A stretch of 64,000 nucleotides of DNA from Sorangium cellulosum (GCF_004135735.1 NZ_CP012670.1:3121501-3185500); one strand, 5' to 3'; positions 19,273 to 28,635 are shown, counted from the stretch's first letter. Notes: generated by a model not told the origin, from the sequence alone. Numbers and translations: made by a program.

Positions 19273-19302
19273 TTGACGTGCTGGTACGATTCCGCTCATA
19301 CT
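19273..19302 (+). promoter_or_regulatory. Candidate sigma70-type promoter of the TetR gene
   Basis: TTGACG (19273-19278) and CATACT (19297-19302) with 18-base spacing precede the TetR-family gene. A perfect palindrome lies 30 bases further downstream, where a repressor could block elongation or initiation. Confidence 0.4.
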
Positions 19303-19331
19303 GACTCCAATGCGCCGTTCCGTGATGCGAT

Positions 19332-19346
19332 CCGTACGAAGTACGG
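19332..19346. promoter_or_regulatory. Palindromic operator CCGTAC-GAA-GTACGG
   Basis: A perfect 6-bp inverted repeat with a 3-base spacer (15 bp in all) between the candidate promoter and the ATG of the TetR gene at 19390. Size and placement fit an autoregulatory TetR-family operator. Confidence 0.55.
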
Positions 19347-19389
19347 TTTGCCCGGCCGCTGGCGTGCCCGGGAGGGCGCGAGCGTCCTG

Positions 19390-20217
19390 ATGAAGAAGAC
19401 CCCTGCGAACCCGGCCAGGGGGCGCGCGGCGCGCGAGCGGGAGGGGCGGGTGGCCGACCCGGCCCGGAGCCTCGCGCTGCTCTGGGGCTCTCACGGGAAG
19501 CCCGGGCGGTCGGGGCTGACGGTGCGGGCCATCGTCGAGGCGGCGATCGCGCTCGCCGACGCGAGCGGGCTCGACGCCGTGTCCATGCGGCAGCTCGCGG
19601 ACGTGCTCCAGGTCGGGACCATGTCGCTCTACACGCACGTCCCCGGAAAGGTCGAGCTGACCGAGCTCATGGTCGACACGGTCTACGGCCACCTCTACGA
19701 CGACGTGGACGCGCCCTCGCGGCGGCCGGGGGGGTGGCGCGCGGCGCTCGAGTACGTCGCCACGCGGAACTGGGACCTGTACCAGCGGCACCCGTGGCTG
19801 CTCGAGATCGTCTCGGCGCGCCCCGTGCTCGGGCCGAACGCCTCGCTCAAGTACGAGGCCGAGCTGCGGCCGCTCGATCGCCTGGGCCTCACCGACATGG
19901 AGATGGATTCGGTGCTCACCCTCCTCCTCACGCACGTCGAGGGCACGGCGAGGGCGCTCTCGAACGTGAGGCGCACGCGACAGGAGAGCGGCATGTCGGA
20001 CGTGGAGTGGTGGGTCGCCACCGCCCCGCTGCTCGACAAGGTCATGGATGCGAGGCGGTTCCCCGTCGCGGCGCGGGTCGGGCAGTCGGCGGGCCAGGCC
20101 TACCAGGGGGCGTCGAGCCCCGAGCACGCGTTTCGCTTCGGCCTCGAGCGCATCCTCGACGCCGTCGCGCTCCTGATCTCGGCGCGGGACGAGCGCCGGG
20201 GCGCCGGCCGGGCTTGA
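19390..20217 (+). CDS. TetR-family transcriptional regulator
   Basis: A 275-residue regulator. The N-terminal DNA-binding domain includes IVEAAIALADASGLDAVSM and the helix-turn-helix RQLADVLQVGTMSLYTHVPG, a classical TetR signature. The C-terminal ligand-binding domain (residues ~120-260) is of the tetracycline-repressor-like C type, as far as can be judged. ATG 19390 was chosen over the upstream open frame (19273), whose first 39 residues overlap the promoter and operator. The inducer is unknown. The GNAT gene follows 92 bases downstream on the same strand and is a plausible target. The TetR identity is firm. Confidence 0.92.
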   Translation: MKKTPANPARGRAAREREGRVADPARSLALLWGSHGKPGRSGLTVRAIVEAAIALADASGLDAVSMRQLADVLQVGTMSLYTHVPGKVELTELMVDTVYGHLYDDVDAPSRRPGGWRAALEYVATRNWDLYQRHPWLLEIVSARPVLGPNASLKYEAELRPLDRLGLTDMEMDSVLTLLLTHVEGTARALSNVRRTRQESGMSDVEWWVATAPLLDKVMDARRFPVAARVGQSAGQAYQGASSPEHAFRFGLERILDAVALLISARDERRGAGRA

Positions 20218-20309
20218 CGCGCTGGCGCGCGGGCCGCATCACGGGCGAGCCCGCGCTCGGCGCCCAGCGCGTCGAGCCTCGTCCCAGGCCTCGTGCCAGA
20301 AGGAGCGTC

Positions 20310-20801
20310 ATGGTCATCCTCCGGAGCGCCGAATCGACGGACGCGGCGTCGACCTGGTCGGTCCGCGCCGCGGCCATCCGGGAGCTGTGCGAGAGCGACT
20401 ACGGCGCCGCGGAGCTCGCCGCGTGGGCCTCGACCCCCATGCCCGACCGGCACGCGGCCGCCACGTCGCGGGAGAGCTTCCTCGTGGCGGAGCAGGACGG
20501 GGCGGTCGTCGGCTTCGGGCTCCTCGACACGGAGACCAGCGAGGTCGAGGCCGTCTTCGTCCACCCCGGCGCCGCTCGCCGGGGCATCGGAAGGCAGCTC
20601 CTCGCCGGCCTGGAGGACATCGCGCGCCGCGCGGGGCTCACGTCGCTGCGCCTGTCCTCCTCGCTGAACGCGGTCCGGTTCTACGAGGGAGCCGGCTACC
20701 AGCGCGTCGAGAGGACCGTCTACCGGCACCCGAGCGGGCTCGAGCTCGCGTGCGTTGCCATGAGAAAGAGCCTCGTCGCTGGCCGGGACGAGCAACGCTG
20801 A
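20310..20801 (+). CDS. GNAT-family N-acetyltransferase
   Basis: A 163-residue acetyltransferase that transfers an acetyl group from acetyl-CoA to an unknown amine. The GNAT core is visible: SFLVAEQDGAVVGFGLLD, EVEAVFVHPGAARRGIGRQ (the acetyl-CoA pyrophosphate loop with R-R-G-I-G) and LSSSLNAVRFYEGAGYQR (motif B). ATG 20310 follows AGGAG at 20301-20305; the upstream part of the long open frame is a shadow of the TetR gene. Length is normal for a single GNAT domain. It may share transcription with the TetR gene, but the 92-base gap leaves this open. Confidence 0.9.
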   Translation: MVILRSAESTDAASTWSVRAAAIRELCESDYGAAELAAWASTPMPDRHAAATSRESFLVAEQDGAVVGFGLLDTETSEVEAVFVHPGAARRGIGRQLLAGLEDIARRAGLTSLRLSSSLNAVRFYEGAGYQRVERTVYRHPSGLELACVAMRKSLVAGRDEQR

Positions 20802-20807
20802 CAGCGC

Positions 20808-20825
20808 CTCACGACCCCTCGTGAG
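20808..20825 (+). terminator. Short hairpin after the GNAT gene
   Basis: CTCACGA (20808-20814) and TCGTGAG (20819-20825) form a 7-bp stem with a CCCC loop directly after the stop codon. There is no T-run, so strength as a terminator is uncertain. Confidence 0.35.
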
Positions 20826-21010
20826 ATCGCCCCTCCCGCCTCGACGTCACGCCTCCGCCGTCCGGAGCGACGCTGTCGGGCATGGCGGGGGTGGACAGCA
20901 TGTCCCAGGTGCGGAGAAATGTCGCACTGCGAGCGGCGTGACGATCCCGGCTCGCGGCACGGGGGGCGCTCCACGGTCCACGGGAGCGGAGCGCCGGGAG
21001 GAGCGGGGGC

Positions 21011-21478
21011 TCAGGACGAGCCGCCGGCGTTCCCGACCTTCTTCGTGCCCCAGGCCAGATCCTCGCGCACCCAGCCTTTCTCGCCCTCCACGTCGACCAC
21101 GTGGAGCCAGCGCCCCTTGCGCTCGAGGACCTTGAACACCTCGCCGCGCTCGGCCTGGAACGCGACCTCCGCGGAGGTCGTCGGCTCCTCGCGGACATTG
21201 CCCCGCGGGACCTTGATCACGATCGTCTTGATCTTGGCCAGCAGGCGGTCGGCCACCCAGGCCAGATCGCCCTCGAAATCCTTGATCTTGCACCACCCGT
21301 CCTCGCGATCCAGCACCTTGACCGGGTAGTAGCGGGTCGCGGTGAACTCGACAGGCTCGCTCGTGGACGGGCCCGCGCGGAAGTTCGCCACCGGGACGTT
21401 GACGCTGAGTATCTCGGCCCGAGCCACGCTCGGGAGCGCGACGACGAAGAGCACTGGCAATATCGGCCGAATGTTCAC
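21011..21478 (-). CDS. Exported protein with two SH3b domains
   Basis: A 155-residue protein with an N-terminal Sec signal (MNIRPILPVLFVVALPSVARA; cleavage expected after ARA, no lipobox Cys). The mature part is two bacterial SH3 (SH3b) units: ANFRAGPSTSEPVEFTATRY...DGWCKIKDFEGDLAWVADRL and GNVREEPTTSAEVAFQAERG...GRWLHVVDVEGEKGWVREDL. SH3b domains bind peptidoglycan or cell-wall peptides, so it likely works in the periplasm. No enzyme domain is attached. Neighbours are unrelated and divergent. Confidence 0.88.
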   Translation of the reverse strand: MNIRPILPVLFVVALPSVARAEILSVNVPVANFRAGPSTSEPVEFTATRYYPVKVLDREDGWCKIKDFEGDLAWVADRLLAKIKTIVIKVPRGNVREEPTTSAEVAFQAERGEVFKVLERKGRWLHVVDVEGEKGWVREDLAWGTKKVGNAGGSS

Positions 21479-21675
21479 GACTGCCTCCTCATGTTACCAC
21501 CGTTCGCTCGCGACCCTACCGGCTCGTTCGATGCTGTCAAGTTCTCGAGCCCGGTGATCGCGCCTCGCGCGGAGCGCAGCGCACCGGCGCGCGCCCGCGC
21601 AATCCGGCGCGGCCGAAAGGACGTGCGACATCTTGCCGCAGCGCCGCGCCCGGACGGCGCGAACAAGCATGATCC

Positions 21676-21858
21676 GTGCTCACCGCCTTCCCAGATCCGG
21701 TGTCCGCAACCCAGATCCTGCTGCACGGCGGAACTCGCGATCACGCGTCCTGGGACTGGCCGTATCAGCCGGCGGCGTACTCGCATGTGGAGCACGCGAC
21801 CCGGCGAGGGGTCGCGACCCTCCACGTCGACCGGCTCGGCCACGGCGGAGCGCCGCGC
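21676..21858 (+). pseudogene. Alpha/beta-hydrolase N-terminal fragment
   Basis: About 60 codons from GTG 21676 read ILLHGGTRDHASWDWPYQP then YSHVEHATRRGVATLHVDRL and GHG. This matches the oxyanion strand (LLHGGT) and the following conserved segment of alpha/beta-hydrolases of the type with DHxxWDWPYQP. The nucleophile elbow and everything after it are missing; the next ORF in another frame is an unrelated lipoprotein. Only the first ~60 residues survive, so this is a fragment, not a working enzyme. Confidence 0.55.
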
Positions 21859-21926
21859 CGCCGGGCCGCGCTCCGCCGCGGCGCGGCGAGGTGACGGCGC
21901 CCGTGGGCCCGGGTAAGCTCGCGCCC

Positions 21927-22457
21927 GTGACGAGCCCCCGGAAGACCTCACCCCTGCGCGTCGCGCTCGCGCTCGCGCTCGCGCTCGCGGCGCTGGCCGC
22001 CCCCGCGTGCGTCAGCAAGCCGACCATGCAGCTCGACCACGCCGAGATCACCGGGATCCGCATCGCCTTCCCGCCGAGCCTCGGCATCCTGATGACCGTC
22101 GTCGTCAACGTGTACAACCCGAACTCGTACGACGTCGCGGTGCGCGCGGTGCGCGGCCAGGTCGTGCTCGCCGGCCGCTACATGCTGCCTGTTGACTTCC
22201 GCGCCGACGGCGACGGCGTGTGGCTCCCCTCCGACCGCACGACCCCGGTCCGCGTCCCGATCCACATGCCCGTCGATCTCGGCCTCCAGCTCGTCCGCGA
22301 GTCGTTCTCGTCGCCCGTCATCCCGTACCGCTTCAGCGGCCGGGCGGACGTCACGGCGACGCGCACCTTCCGGCTCGAGGCCGACGATTACTCGGTCGAC
22401 GACCACGGCGTCGTCGCCCGCCACCAGATCGAGGCCGCCCTCGGCGTCATGCGCTGA
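21927..22457 (+). CDS. LEA/WHy-type lipoprotein
   Basis: A 176-residue lipoprotein. GTG 21927 begins a basic N-terminus followed by a Leu/Ala signal peptide with lipobox APAC. The mature part resembles the LEA14/WHy desiccation fold: ITGIRIAFPPSLGILMTVVVNVYNPNSYDV and DVTATRTFRLEADDYSVD. Such domains form beta sandwiches linked to water stress, and in bacteria are often periplasmic lipoproteins. Codon use of the (CTCGCG)n signal region is highly repetitive. A strong hairpin at 22469-22498 separates it from the convergent giant histidine kinase. Fold assignment is moderate; role is inference. Confidence 0.75.
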   Translation: MTSPRKTSPLRVALALALALAALAAPACVSKPTMQLDHAEITGIRIAFPPSLGILMTVVVNVYNPNSYDVAVRAVRGQVVLAGRYMLPVDFRADGDGVWLPSDRTTPVRVPIHMPVDLGLQLVRESFSSPVIPYRFSGRADVTATRTFRLEADDYSVDDHGVVARHQIEAALGVMR

Positions 22458-22468
22458 GCCGGGGGCCC

Positions 22469-22498
22469 GCGGGGCCGCCGCGCCGGGGGCGGCCCCGC
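22469..22498. terminator. Bidirectional terminator hairpin
   Basis: GCGGGGCCGCC (22469-22479) and GGCGGCCCCGC (22488-22498) form a perfect 11-bp stem with an 8-base loop. It lies exactly between the convergent LEA-type gene and the giant kinase gene, and could stop both. Confidence 0.6.
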
Positions 22499-25400
22499 TC
22501 ACGTCGACGTGGGCTCTGCCGCCTCCGGCGGCTCCAGCGGGAGCTCCACGACGAACGTCGCGCCGGCGCCGGGCTGGCTCTCCACGCGGACGGAGCCGCC
22601 GTGCGCGGCCACGATCCAGCGCACGATGTAGAGCCCGAGGCCGAGGCCGCCGAAGTTCCGGACCGAGACGGCGCGCTCGAAGCGCTCGAAGATCCTGGCC
22701 TGATCCGCCTCCGCGATCCCGATCCCCTGATCGCGGACCACGAGCAGCGCGCGATCGGCCCGCCGGCGCGCGCTGACCTGAACGACCTTGCCGGCGCCGT
22801 ACTTCATCGCGTTCGACAGCAGGTTGATGACGACCTGCTCCAGGCGCGACGGATCCCAGCGCCCGACCACGGGCTCGTCCAGATCGAGCTGGATCGGACA
22901 GCCGGCGTCCGCGAGCTGCTGGCTCATCCGCTCGACGACCTCGCGCGCGAGGGCCGAGAGGTCGACCGGCGCGCGCACGATCGCGAGCCGCCCGGCGTTC
23001 AGCCGGGTGACGTCGAGCAGCTCGTCGACCAGGTGTCCGAGCCGCGTGAGCTGGCGATTGAGGACGCGCAGCGTCGACTCGATCCGCTCCGGGGGGAGCT
23101 CCGCGCGCTGGTGGCGGCGCAGCAGGCGCTCGACGAGCTGCGCCTGCATCTGCAGCGAGGTCAGCGGGGTCTTGAGCTCGTGGGAGGCGACGACGAGGAA
23201 CTCGTCCCGCCGCTGGATCGCCTCCTGCGCCTCGGCGAACAGCCGCGCGTTGTCGAGCGCGAGCGCCGCCCGGCTCCCCAGCTCCTCGGCCAGCCACAGC
23301 TCGGCGTGGCCGTACCGGCGAAAGGGCAGGGTCGAGAGCAGGGTCATGACCCCGAGGCACCGGTCGCGCGCGAGGAGCGGGACCCTGAGGAACGCGTGGA
23401 CGCCGAGCGACCTCAGGCGGGGCGCGGCGCGGGGGTCGCCCACCTCGGGCCGGCGCGGCGGCGCCGCGGTCAGCGGCTGCAGCGCGTCCTTCAGCGGGTC
23501 GAGCCGCTCGGCGGGGACCCCGGCCGTGGCCGCGCGCCCCCGGGCGTCGTGCGCGCGCCCCCGGGCGTCGTGATCGACGCACACGTCGATGACGCAGTGG
23601 TCGGCCAGGTCGGGCACGGCGAGCTGCGCCACGCTCTCGAGGGTCGTGTGGTAGCCGAGGGCCATCAGCTTGCGGCTCGCCTCGGCCAGGAAGCGCTCGG
23701 CCCGCTCGATCCGCTTGCGCTCGGTGATGTCGGTGGCGATGCCGCAGAGCACGCCGGGCATCACCTCCTCGCCGAGCGGGAACTTGACCGACAGGAAGGT
23801 GTGCGGCCCGTCCGCCATGTGCACCTCCTCCTCGCACTCCAGGGGCGCCCCCGTATCGAGCACGTGCAGGTCGTTGCGCTGCAAGATCTCGACGCTCGGC
23901 GCAGGGAAGAGCTCGGCGTCGGTCCTCCCGACGAGCTCGTGGATCGGCATGGCCAAGAGCTTGCCCGCCTGCCGGTTGGCGAGCAGGTACCGACCCTCGC
24001 GGTCCTTCAGGAAGACGGCCGCCGCCGAGTTGTCGACGATCGCCTGCAGGGTCGCCTGGTTGGCCCGGAGGGCCTGCTCGGCCCGCCGCCGCTCGGCGTT
24101 CTCCTGCTCGAGCTCGGCGTAGAGCATGGCGTTCTCGAGCGAGATGGCCGACTGCGAGGCGAGCAGCTCGAGCACGCTGAGCCGCCCGGGGGTGAACGCC
24201 CCCGCGACGAGCTTGTTCTCCAGGTAGAGCAGGCCGATCAGCCGGGCCTGGCGCACGATCGGGAGGCACAGCACCGACCTCGGCCTCCTCTGCGCCAGGG
24301 CCTCGTCCTCCGAGAACGGGTGTCGGGCGGCGGCGTCGTCGAGCAGCACGCGGTCGTGGCTCCGGCGAACGTAGTTGAGGATCGACCGCGGCAGCGCCGC
24401 CTCGGCCTCGCCCGCGTCGAGCAGCCGCGCCGCGCCCCCGGACGCGGTGAGCGCCGCCGCGGTCGACAGGCGATCCGCCCGGACCAGGAGCACGACCCCC
24501 TCGTCGGCGCCCGCGTGCTCGACCACGATGCGCAGCAGCGTCTCGAGCAGGCGCGGGAGCTTGAGCTCGCCGGAGACGCTCTGCGAGGCCTTGACCACCG
24601 ACAGGACGTCGAACTGCTCCGCCCGCACGGCGAAGGTGACGGTGGGCGCGATCGGCTTGCGCGGGGCCAGCGAGGGGTGGCGCTGGTCGAGCTGCTCCAC
24701 CTTGCCGTGCGCGCCCCAGCGGAGGTAGCCCGCGCGGGCCTCCTGCAGGTAGGCGCCCTCGGGCGTGGACAGGCCGCGCGCGCGGTAGAACGCCGCGGCG
24801 AGCTCGCAGCCGATGGCCTCGTGCTGGACGAAGCCGCTCTCCCGCGCCGACGCGATGGCCTGCTCGTAGAGCCGGATCGCCTCCGCCTCGCGCCCCTCGA
24901 TCCGGGCGATCTCGGCAGAGACCAGGGCGTGCTTGTGGAGGAAGCTCTCGGGGCAGCTCTCGGCCCACACGCCGAGCTGCCGCGCGCAGTCGAGGAGCCC
25001 CCCGGGGAGCTCCTCGAGCGGCGACGTTGCCTCGTGGCAGGCGGCGGCGAGCGCGAGCGCGCGATAGTAGAAGCTCTCGGCGGTCAGCGCGGTCGCGTCG
25101 CTCTTCCAGTCGTGCCCGACGAGCACGCGGGCCGTCGCGGCGCACGCCTCCTCGGGGGAGCCGAGCACGAACAGCGCCTGGGCCTTCAGGCCGTAGTACA
25201 GCTTGTCGACCTCGCGCAGGTCCGCCCGGGAGAGCCGCGCCTCGAAGCCCTGCTGGTCCAGCTCGGCGCCGTCCAGCATGGGGAAGCGGGCCGGCCGCCC
25301 GCGCAGCGCGTGGACGACGTGCCGGGCGCCGAGGAGGACGGCGTGAGGGAACGCATAACCGGCCTTGCGCACGAAGCCGAGGCGATCTTCGGTCCGGTGG

Positions 25401-28400
25401 AGGACGTCCTCGAGCGGCTCGCCGGAGAGCAGCGGGAACACCGCCGCCCAGATGCAATTGTAACACGCGTTGTTCAGATCACCGGCCTCCACCGCGGCGT
25501 CGAAGCCGAGGCGGGTATAGGAATAGGTCTCCCTGTAAGGGCGCGTCCAGAAGACGACCTGCTGTCCGAACAGGGTGAACACCAGGGACTTGACGCCGAG
25601 GTCGTGGCTCCTGTCCGCCAGGTCGTGGCCGACCTTGCCGAACAGGTAAGCCTCCTTGTACCGCCCGAACCGCGGGCCGAGCACCCTCGCGAAGACGACA
25701 TACGCCTGGGCGGAGCTCTCGTCGTTGCCGTGGCGCAGACTGAGCTTGATCATGCGCATGACGAGCAGATAGTGCAGGTTCTGGTCGACGAAGTAAGAGG
25801 AGATGACCATGCCCCGGAGGACGCCCATCGCGACCTTGATCTCCGGGTGCGCCATGGGGGGCAGATCGATCAGATCCTCGATCGACCGGTCGCCCAGGGC
25901 CTGCCAGACGCTCTCGGTCTCCGCCTCGAGCTCCGCGTCGGTGACGTGGAGCGGCAGATCGATGTCCCACGCGCGGAGGCACGAGCGCCCGATCTCCACG
26001 GCGCGGGCGCACCGCCCGCGGGTGATGTTCAGCGCGACCGCGAGCTCGACGACGGCGGCCCTCTCGAGCCTGGTCCTCGCGCGCTCCAGGATCTCCTCGA
26101 GCAGCCGCTCGGCTTCCTCGGCGCTGCCCGTGATGTACGCCGCGTGCGCGCGCTCGAGGCTCAGGAAGTAGGCCAGCTCGTGCTGCGTCTCCCAGCGATC
26201 CTCGGCGAGGAGCGCCATGCCGGCGGCGAAGAAGGCGGCGGCGGACTCGTGGGCCGCCGCCGCCTTGGCGCTCCTGCCGGCGCGGAGGTTCAGCGCGGCG
26301 AGCTCGCCCCTCTCCGCGGGAGCGCGGACGAGCGCGGCGCCGCGGTTCAGGTGGCCCACGATGTCGAAGAGCGCCGCCTCGCGCTCCTCCGCGCGCTGCG
26401 CCCGGAGGAGCAGCCGGCCGATGCGGAGGTGCACCTCGGCGCGCTGCGCCTCCGGGATGAGCGAATAGGCGGCTTGCTGCACCCGGTCGTGGATGAACCG
26501 GTAGCCGCTGTCCCGGCAGGAGAGCAGCCCCTCCTGCACGGCGTCCTCGAGCGCCTCGCGGAGCTCTCCTGCCGGACGGTTCGCGACCGTGGCGAGGGCG
26601 TCGAGGGTCAGGCTGCTGCCGAGGCACGCGGCGAGCTTGAGCGCGTCCTGCGTCGGGATCGGGAGCCGCTTCAGCTTTCCCGTGAGCAGCTCGATGACGT
26701 TGTCGGTGAAGCCCTTCTCGCGGATCGCGGCGACGTCCCACCGCCACGCCCGCTCCTCCGCGTCGAAGGCGATGAGCCCCTCCTGATGCAGGGTGATCAG
26801 GAACTGGATCGCGAAGAAGGGGTTGCCGGCGGTCTTCTCGTACACCAGCCGGGCCAGCGGGCGGGCCTGCTCGACAGGGGCGTGGACCGTCTCCGCGACC
26901 AGCGCCTCGACGTGGGCGGCCGAGAGCGGCGCGAGGACGATGTCGGAGACGACCGCGCCGCCCTTCTGCGCCTCGGCCACCGCGAGCTGCAGCGGGTGCG
27001 CCGGGCCGACCGCGTTGTCGCGGTAGGCGCCGACCAGAAGGAGGTGTACCGCCGGGGCGGTGACGAGGTGCTCGAGGAGCTGGAGGCTCCCGGCGTCGGC
27101 CCACTGCAGGTCGTCGAGGAAGAGCACCATGGGGTGCTCCTTCCGGGCGCACCCCGCGACGAAGCGCTGGAGCGTCGCGTGGAACCGGCGCCGGGCCTCG
27201 GCGGCGGGGAGCTCGGGCACGGGCGGCTGCGGGCCGACCAGCAGCTCGAGCTCCGGGAGCATGTCGGTGAGCAGCCGGCCATGGGGGCCGAGCGCCTCGC
27301 GGAGGTGCTGCCTCCAGCGCTCGAGCTCTTCCTCGCTCGCGCACAGGATCTCCTGCACGAGCCCCCGGAACGCCTGAAGGAAAGGGAGATAGGGGACATC
27401 CCTCCTGAGCTCCTCGAACTTGCCCGAGAGGAAGAAGCCCCGCTCCCGCACCACCGGCCTGTGCAGCTCGGCGACGAGCGACGACTTGCCGACGCCAGAG
27501 TACCCGGACACGAGCACGAGCTCTGGCCGGCCCTGCGCGAGCACGCGCTCGAACGCGGCGAGCAGCGCCCCGACCTCGCCCTCGCGCCCGTGGAGCCGCT
27601 GCGGGACCTGGAACCTGTCGGACAGGTCGCGCTGGCCGAGCGGAAAGGCCTCGATGGCGCCGGTCGCCGCGAGCTGCGCGGAGCACCGGTCGAGGTCGTG
27701 CCGGAGGCCGAGCGCGCTCTGATAACGCTCCTCCGCGGCCTTGGCGAGCAGCTTGAGCACGACCGCGGAGAGCGCCGGGGGGATCGAGGGGACGAGCGCG
27801 TGCGGCGGAGGCGGCCTCTTTGCGATGTGGCAATGCACCCACTCCACCGGATCGCCGGCGTGGAAGGGCAGGGTGCCCGTCAGCATCTCGTAAAAGGTGA
27901 CGCCGAGGGAGTACAGGTCGGTCCGCTCGTCGATCCAGCGGTTCATCCGGCCCGTCTGCTCGGGCGCCATGTACGCCAGCGTCCCCTCGATGAGCCCGTC
28001 GTGAGACGGGCGCTGGGGCTCGCGGGGCGAGAGGGAGGCGATCCCGAGATCGGTGATCTTCACCTCGCCGGTCCCGGGGTTGCAGAGCAGGTTCTGGGGC
28101 TTGATGTCCTTGTGGATGACGCCGTGCCGGTGCAGCTCGGCGAGCGCGTCGGTCAGGCGAACGGCCAGGGGGAGGAAGCGATCGAGCGGCATCGGCCCGC
28201 CCTGGAGCCGATCGAGCGAGCGACCGCCGAAGTCCTCCAGGACCAGCGCCGCCTGGTCGCCGAGCGACTCGAGCGCATACGGCTTGACGATGGCCTTCGC
28301 AGGGAGCCGCCCGCCGACCTCGTATTCGTGGCGCAGCCGGCCGAGGGCGCGCGGGCTCGCGTGATCGCGCCGCAGGACCTTGAGCACCACGGGGAGGCCG

Positions 28401-28507
28401 TCTTCACGCACCGCCCGGTAGAGCAGCGTGTCGGACCCCTCATGGAGGACCTCGACGGCCGTATAACGAAATGTACCGCTTTTGTTGGACCAGTTCCAAA
28501 TGGCCAC
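22499..28507 (-). CDS. Ser/Thr kinase-AAA-GAF-PAS-histidine kinase hybrid
   Basis: About 2002 residues. Order: protein kinase (about 15-280; Lys43, HKDIKPQNLL near 132, TDLG, YMAPEQTGRMN); ATPase with Walker A SGYSGVGKSS and a FLDDLQWAD Walker B-like site; long TPR-type helical region; GAF; PAS; GAF; histidine kinase dimerisation segment with the phospho-His in VASHELKTPLTSLQ (about 1775); and HATPase with NLLSNAMKYG, DQGIGIAE and GGLGLGLYIV at the C-terminus. This fused Ser/Thr plus His kinase is a known large family in Polyangiales. No receiver domain is attached, so its regulator is elsewhere. The start is uncertain: GTG 28507 keeps the kinase intact; GTG 28684 would overlap the previous gene. 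The kinase has HKD rather than HRD and lacks a clear Gly-loop. Confidence 0.9.
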   Translation of the reverse strand: MAIWNWSNKSGTFRYTAVEVLHEGSDTLLYRAVREDGLPVVLKVLRRDHASPRALGRLRHEYEVGGRLPAKAIVKPYALESLGDQAALVLEDFGGRSLDRLQGGPMPLDRFLPLAVRLTDALAELHRHGVIHKDIKPQNLLCNPGTGEVKITDLGIASLSPREPQRPSHDGLIEGTLAYMAPEQTGRMNRWIDERTDLYSLGVTFYEMLTGTLPFHAGDPVEWVHCHIAKRPPPPHALVPSIPPALSAVVLKLLAKAAEERYQSALGLRHDLDRCSAQLAATGAIEAFPLGQRDLSDRFQVPQRLHGREGEVGALLAAFERVLAQGRPELVLVSGYSGVGKSSLVAELHRPVVRERGFFLSGKFEELRRDVPYLPFLQAFRGLVQEILCASEEELERWRQHLREALGPHGRLLTDMLPELELLVGPQPPVPELPAAEARRRFHATLQRFVAGCARKEHPMVLFLDDLQWADAGSLQLLEHLVTAPAVHLLLVGAYRDNAVGPAHPLQLAVAEAQKGGAVVSDIVLAPLSAAHVEALVAETVHAPVEQARPLARLVYEKTAGNPFFAIQFLITLHQEGLIAFDAEERAWRWDVAAIREKGFTDNVIELLTGKLKRLPIPTQDALKLAACLGSSLTLDALATVANRPAGELREALEDAVQEGLLSCRDSGYRFIHDRVQQAAYSLIPEAQRAEVHLRIGRLLLRAQRAEEREAALFDIVGHLNRGAALVRAPAERGELAALNLRAGRSAKAAAAHESAAAFFAAGMALLAEDRWETQHELAYFLSLERAHAAYITGSAEEAERLLEEILERARTRLERAAVVELAVALNITRGRCARAVEIGRSCLRAWDIDLPLHVTDAELEAETESVWQALGDRSIEDLIDLPPMAHPEIKVAMGVLRGMVISSYFVDQNLHYLLVMRMIKLSLRHGNDESSAQAYVVFARVLGPRFGRYKEAYLFGKVGHDLADRSHDLGVKSLVFTLFGQQVVFWTRPYRETYSYTRLGFDAAVEAGDLNNACYNCIWAAVFPLLSGEPLEDVLHRTEDRLGFVRKAGYAFPHAVLLGARHVVHALRGRPARFPMLDGAELDQQGFEARLSRADLREVDKLYYGLKAQALFVLGSPEEACAATARVLVGHDWKSDATALTAESFYYRALALAAACHEATSPLEELPGGLLDCARQLGVWAESCPESFLHKHALVSAEIARIEGREAEAIRLYEQAIASARESGFVQHEAIGCELAAAFYRARGLSTPEGAYLQEARAGYLRWGAHGKVEQLDQRHPSLAPRKPIAPTVTFAVRAEQFDVLSVVKASQSVSGELKLPRLLETLLRIVVEHAGADEGVVLLVRADRLSTAAALTASGGAARLLDAGEAEAALPRSILNYVRRSHDRVLLDDAAARHPFSEDEALAQRRPRSVLCLPIVRQARLIGLLYLENKLVAGAFTPGRLSVLELLASQSAISLENAMLYAELEQENAERRRAEQALRANQATLQAIVDNSAAAVFLKDREGRYLLANRQAGKLLAMPIHELVGRTDAELFPAPSVEILQRNDLHVLDTGAPLECEEEVHMADGPHTFLSVKFPLGEEVMPGVLCGIATDITERKRIERAERFLAEASRKLMALGYHTTLESVAQLAVPDLADHCVIDVCVDHDARGRAHDARGRAATAGVPAERLDPLKDALQPLTAAPPRRPEVGDPRAAPRLRSLGVHAFLRVPLLARDRCLGVMTLLSTLPFRRYGHAELWLAEELGSRAALALDNARLFAEAQEAIQRRDEFLVVASHELKTPLTSLQMQAQLVERLLRRHQRAELPPERIESTLRVLNRQLTRLGHLVDELLDVTRLNAGRLAIVRAPVDLSALAREVVERMSQQLADAGCPIQLDLDEPVVGRWDPSRLEQVVINLLSNAMKYGAGKVVQVSARRRADRALLVVRDQGIGIAEADQARIFERFERAVSVRNFGGLGLGLYIVRWIVAAHGGSVRVESQPGAGATFVVELPLEPPEAAEPTST
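23531..23572. repeat. 21-bp tandem duplication in the hybrid kinase gene
   Basis: A 21-bp unit occurs twice in tandem (23531-23551, 23552-23572). It duplicates the peptide HDARGRA in the linker between PAS and GAF of the hybrid kinase without changing frame. Confidence 0.9.
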
Positions 28508-28635
28508 CGCGCGGGCCCCGAGGTTGGCAGCTTCCAGGTACGGGCATGCTGCCAGACATGCCGCGCAATGCCACCGCTTTGAGCGGCCTGTGCAGGCGAC
28601 CGCGCCGCCGAGGTCGACGGCGACGGCCGCGCCGC

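Noticed and set aside
22220..28582. 2120-codon plus-strand frame opposite the hybrid kinase
   Set aside because: Antisense shadow of a high-GC gene. The real protein is on the minus strand with HisKA and HATPase motifs.
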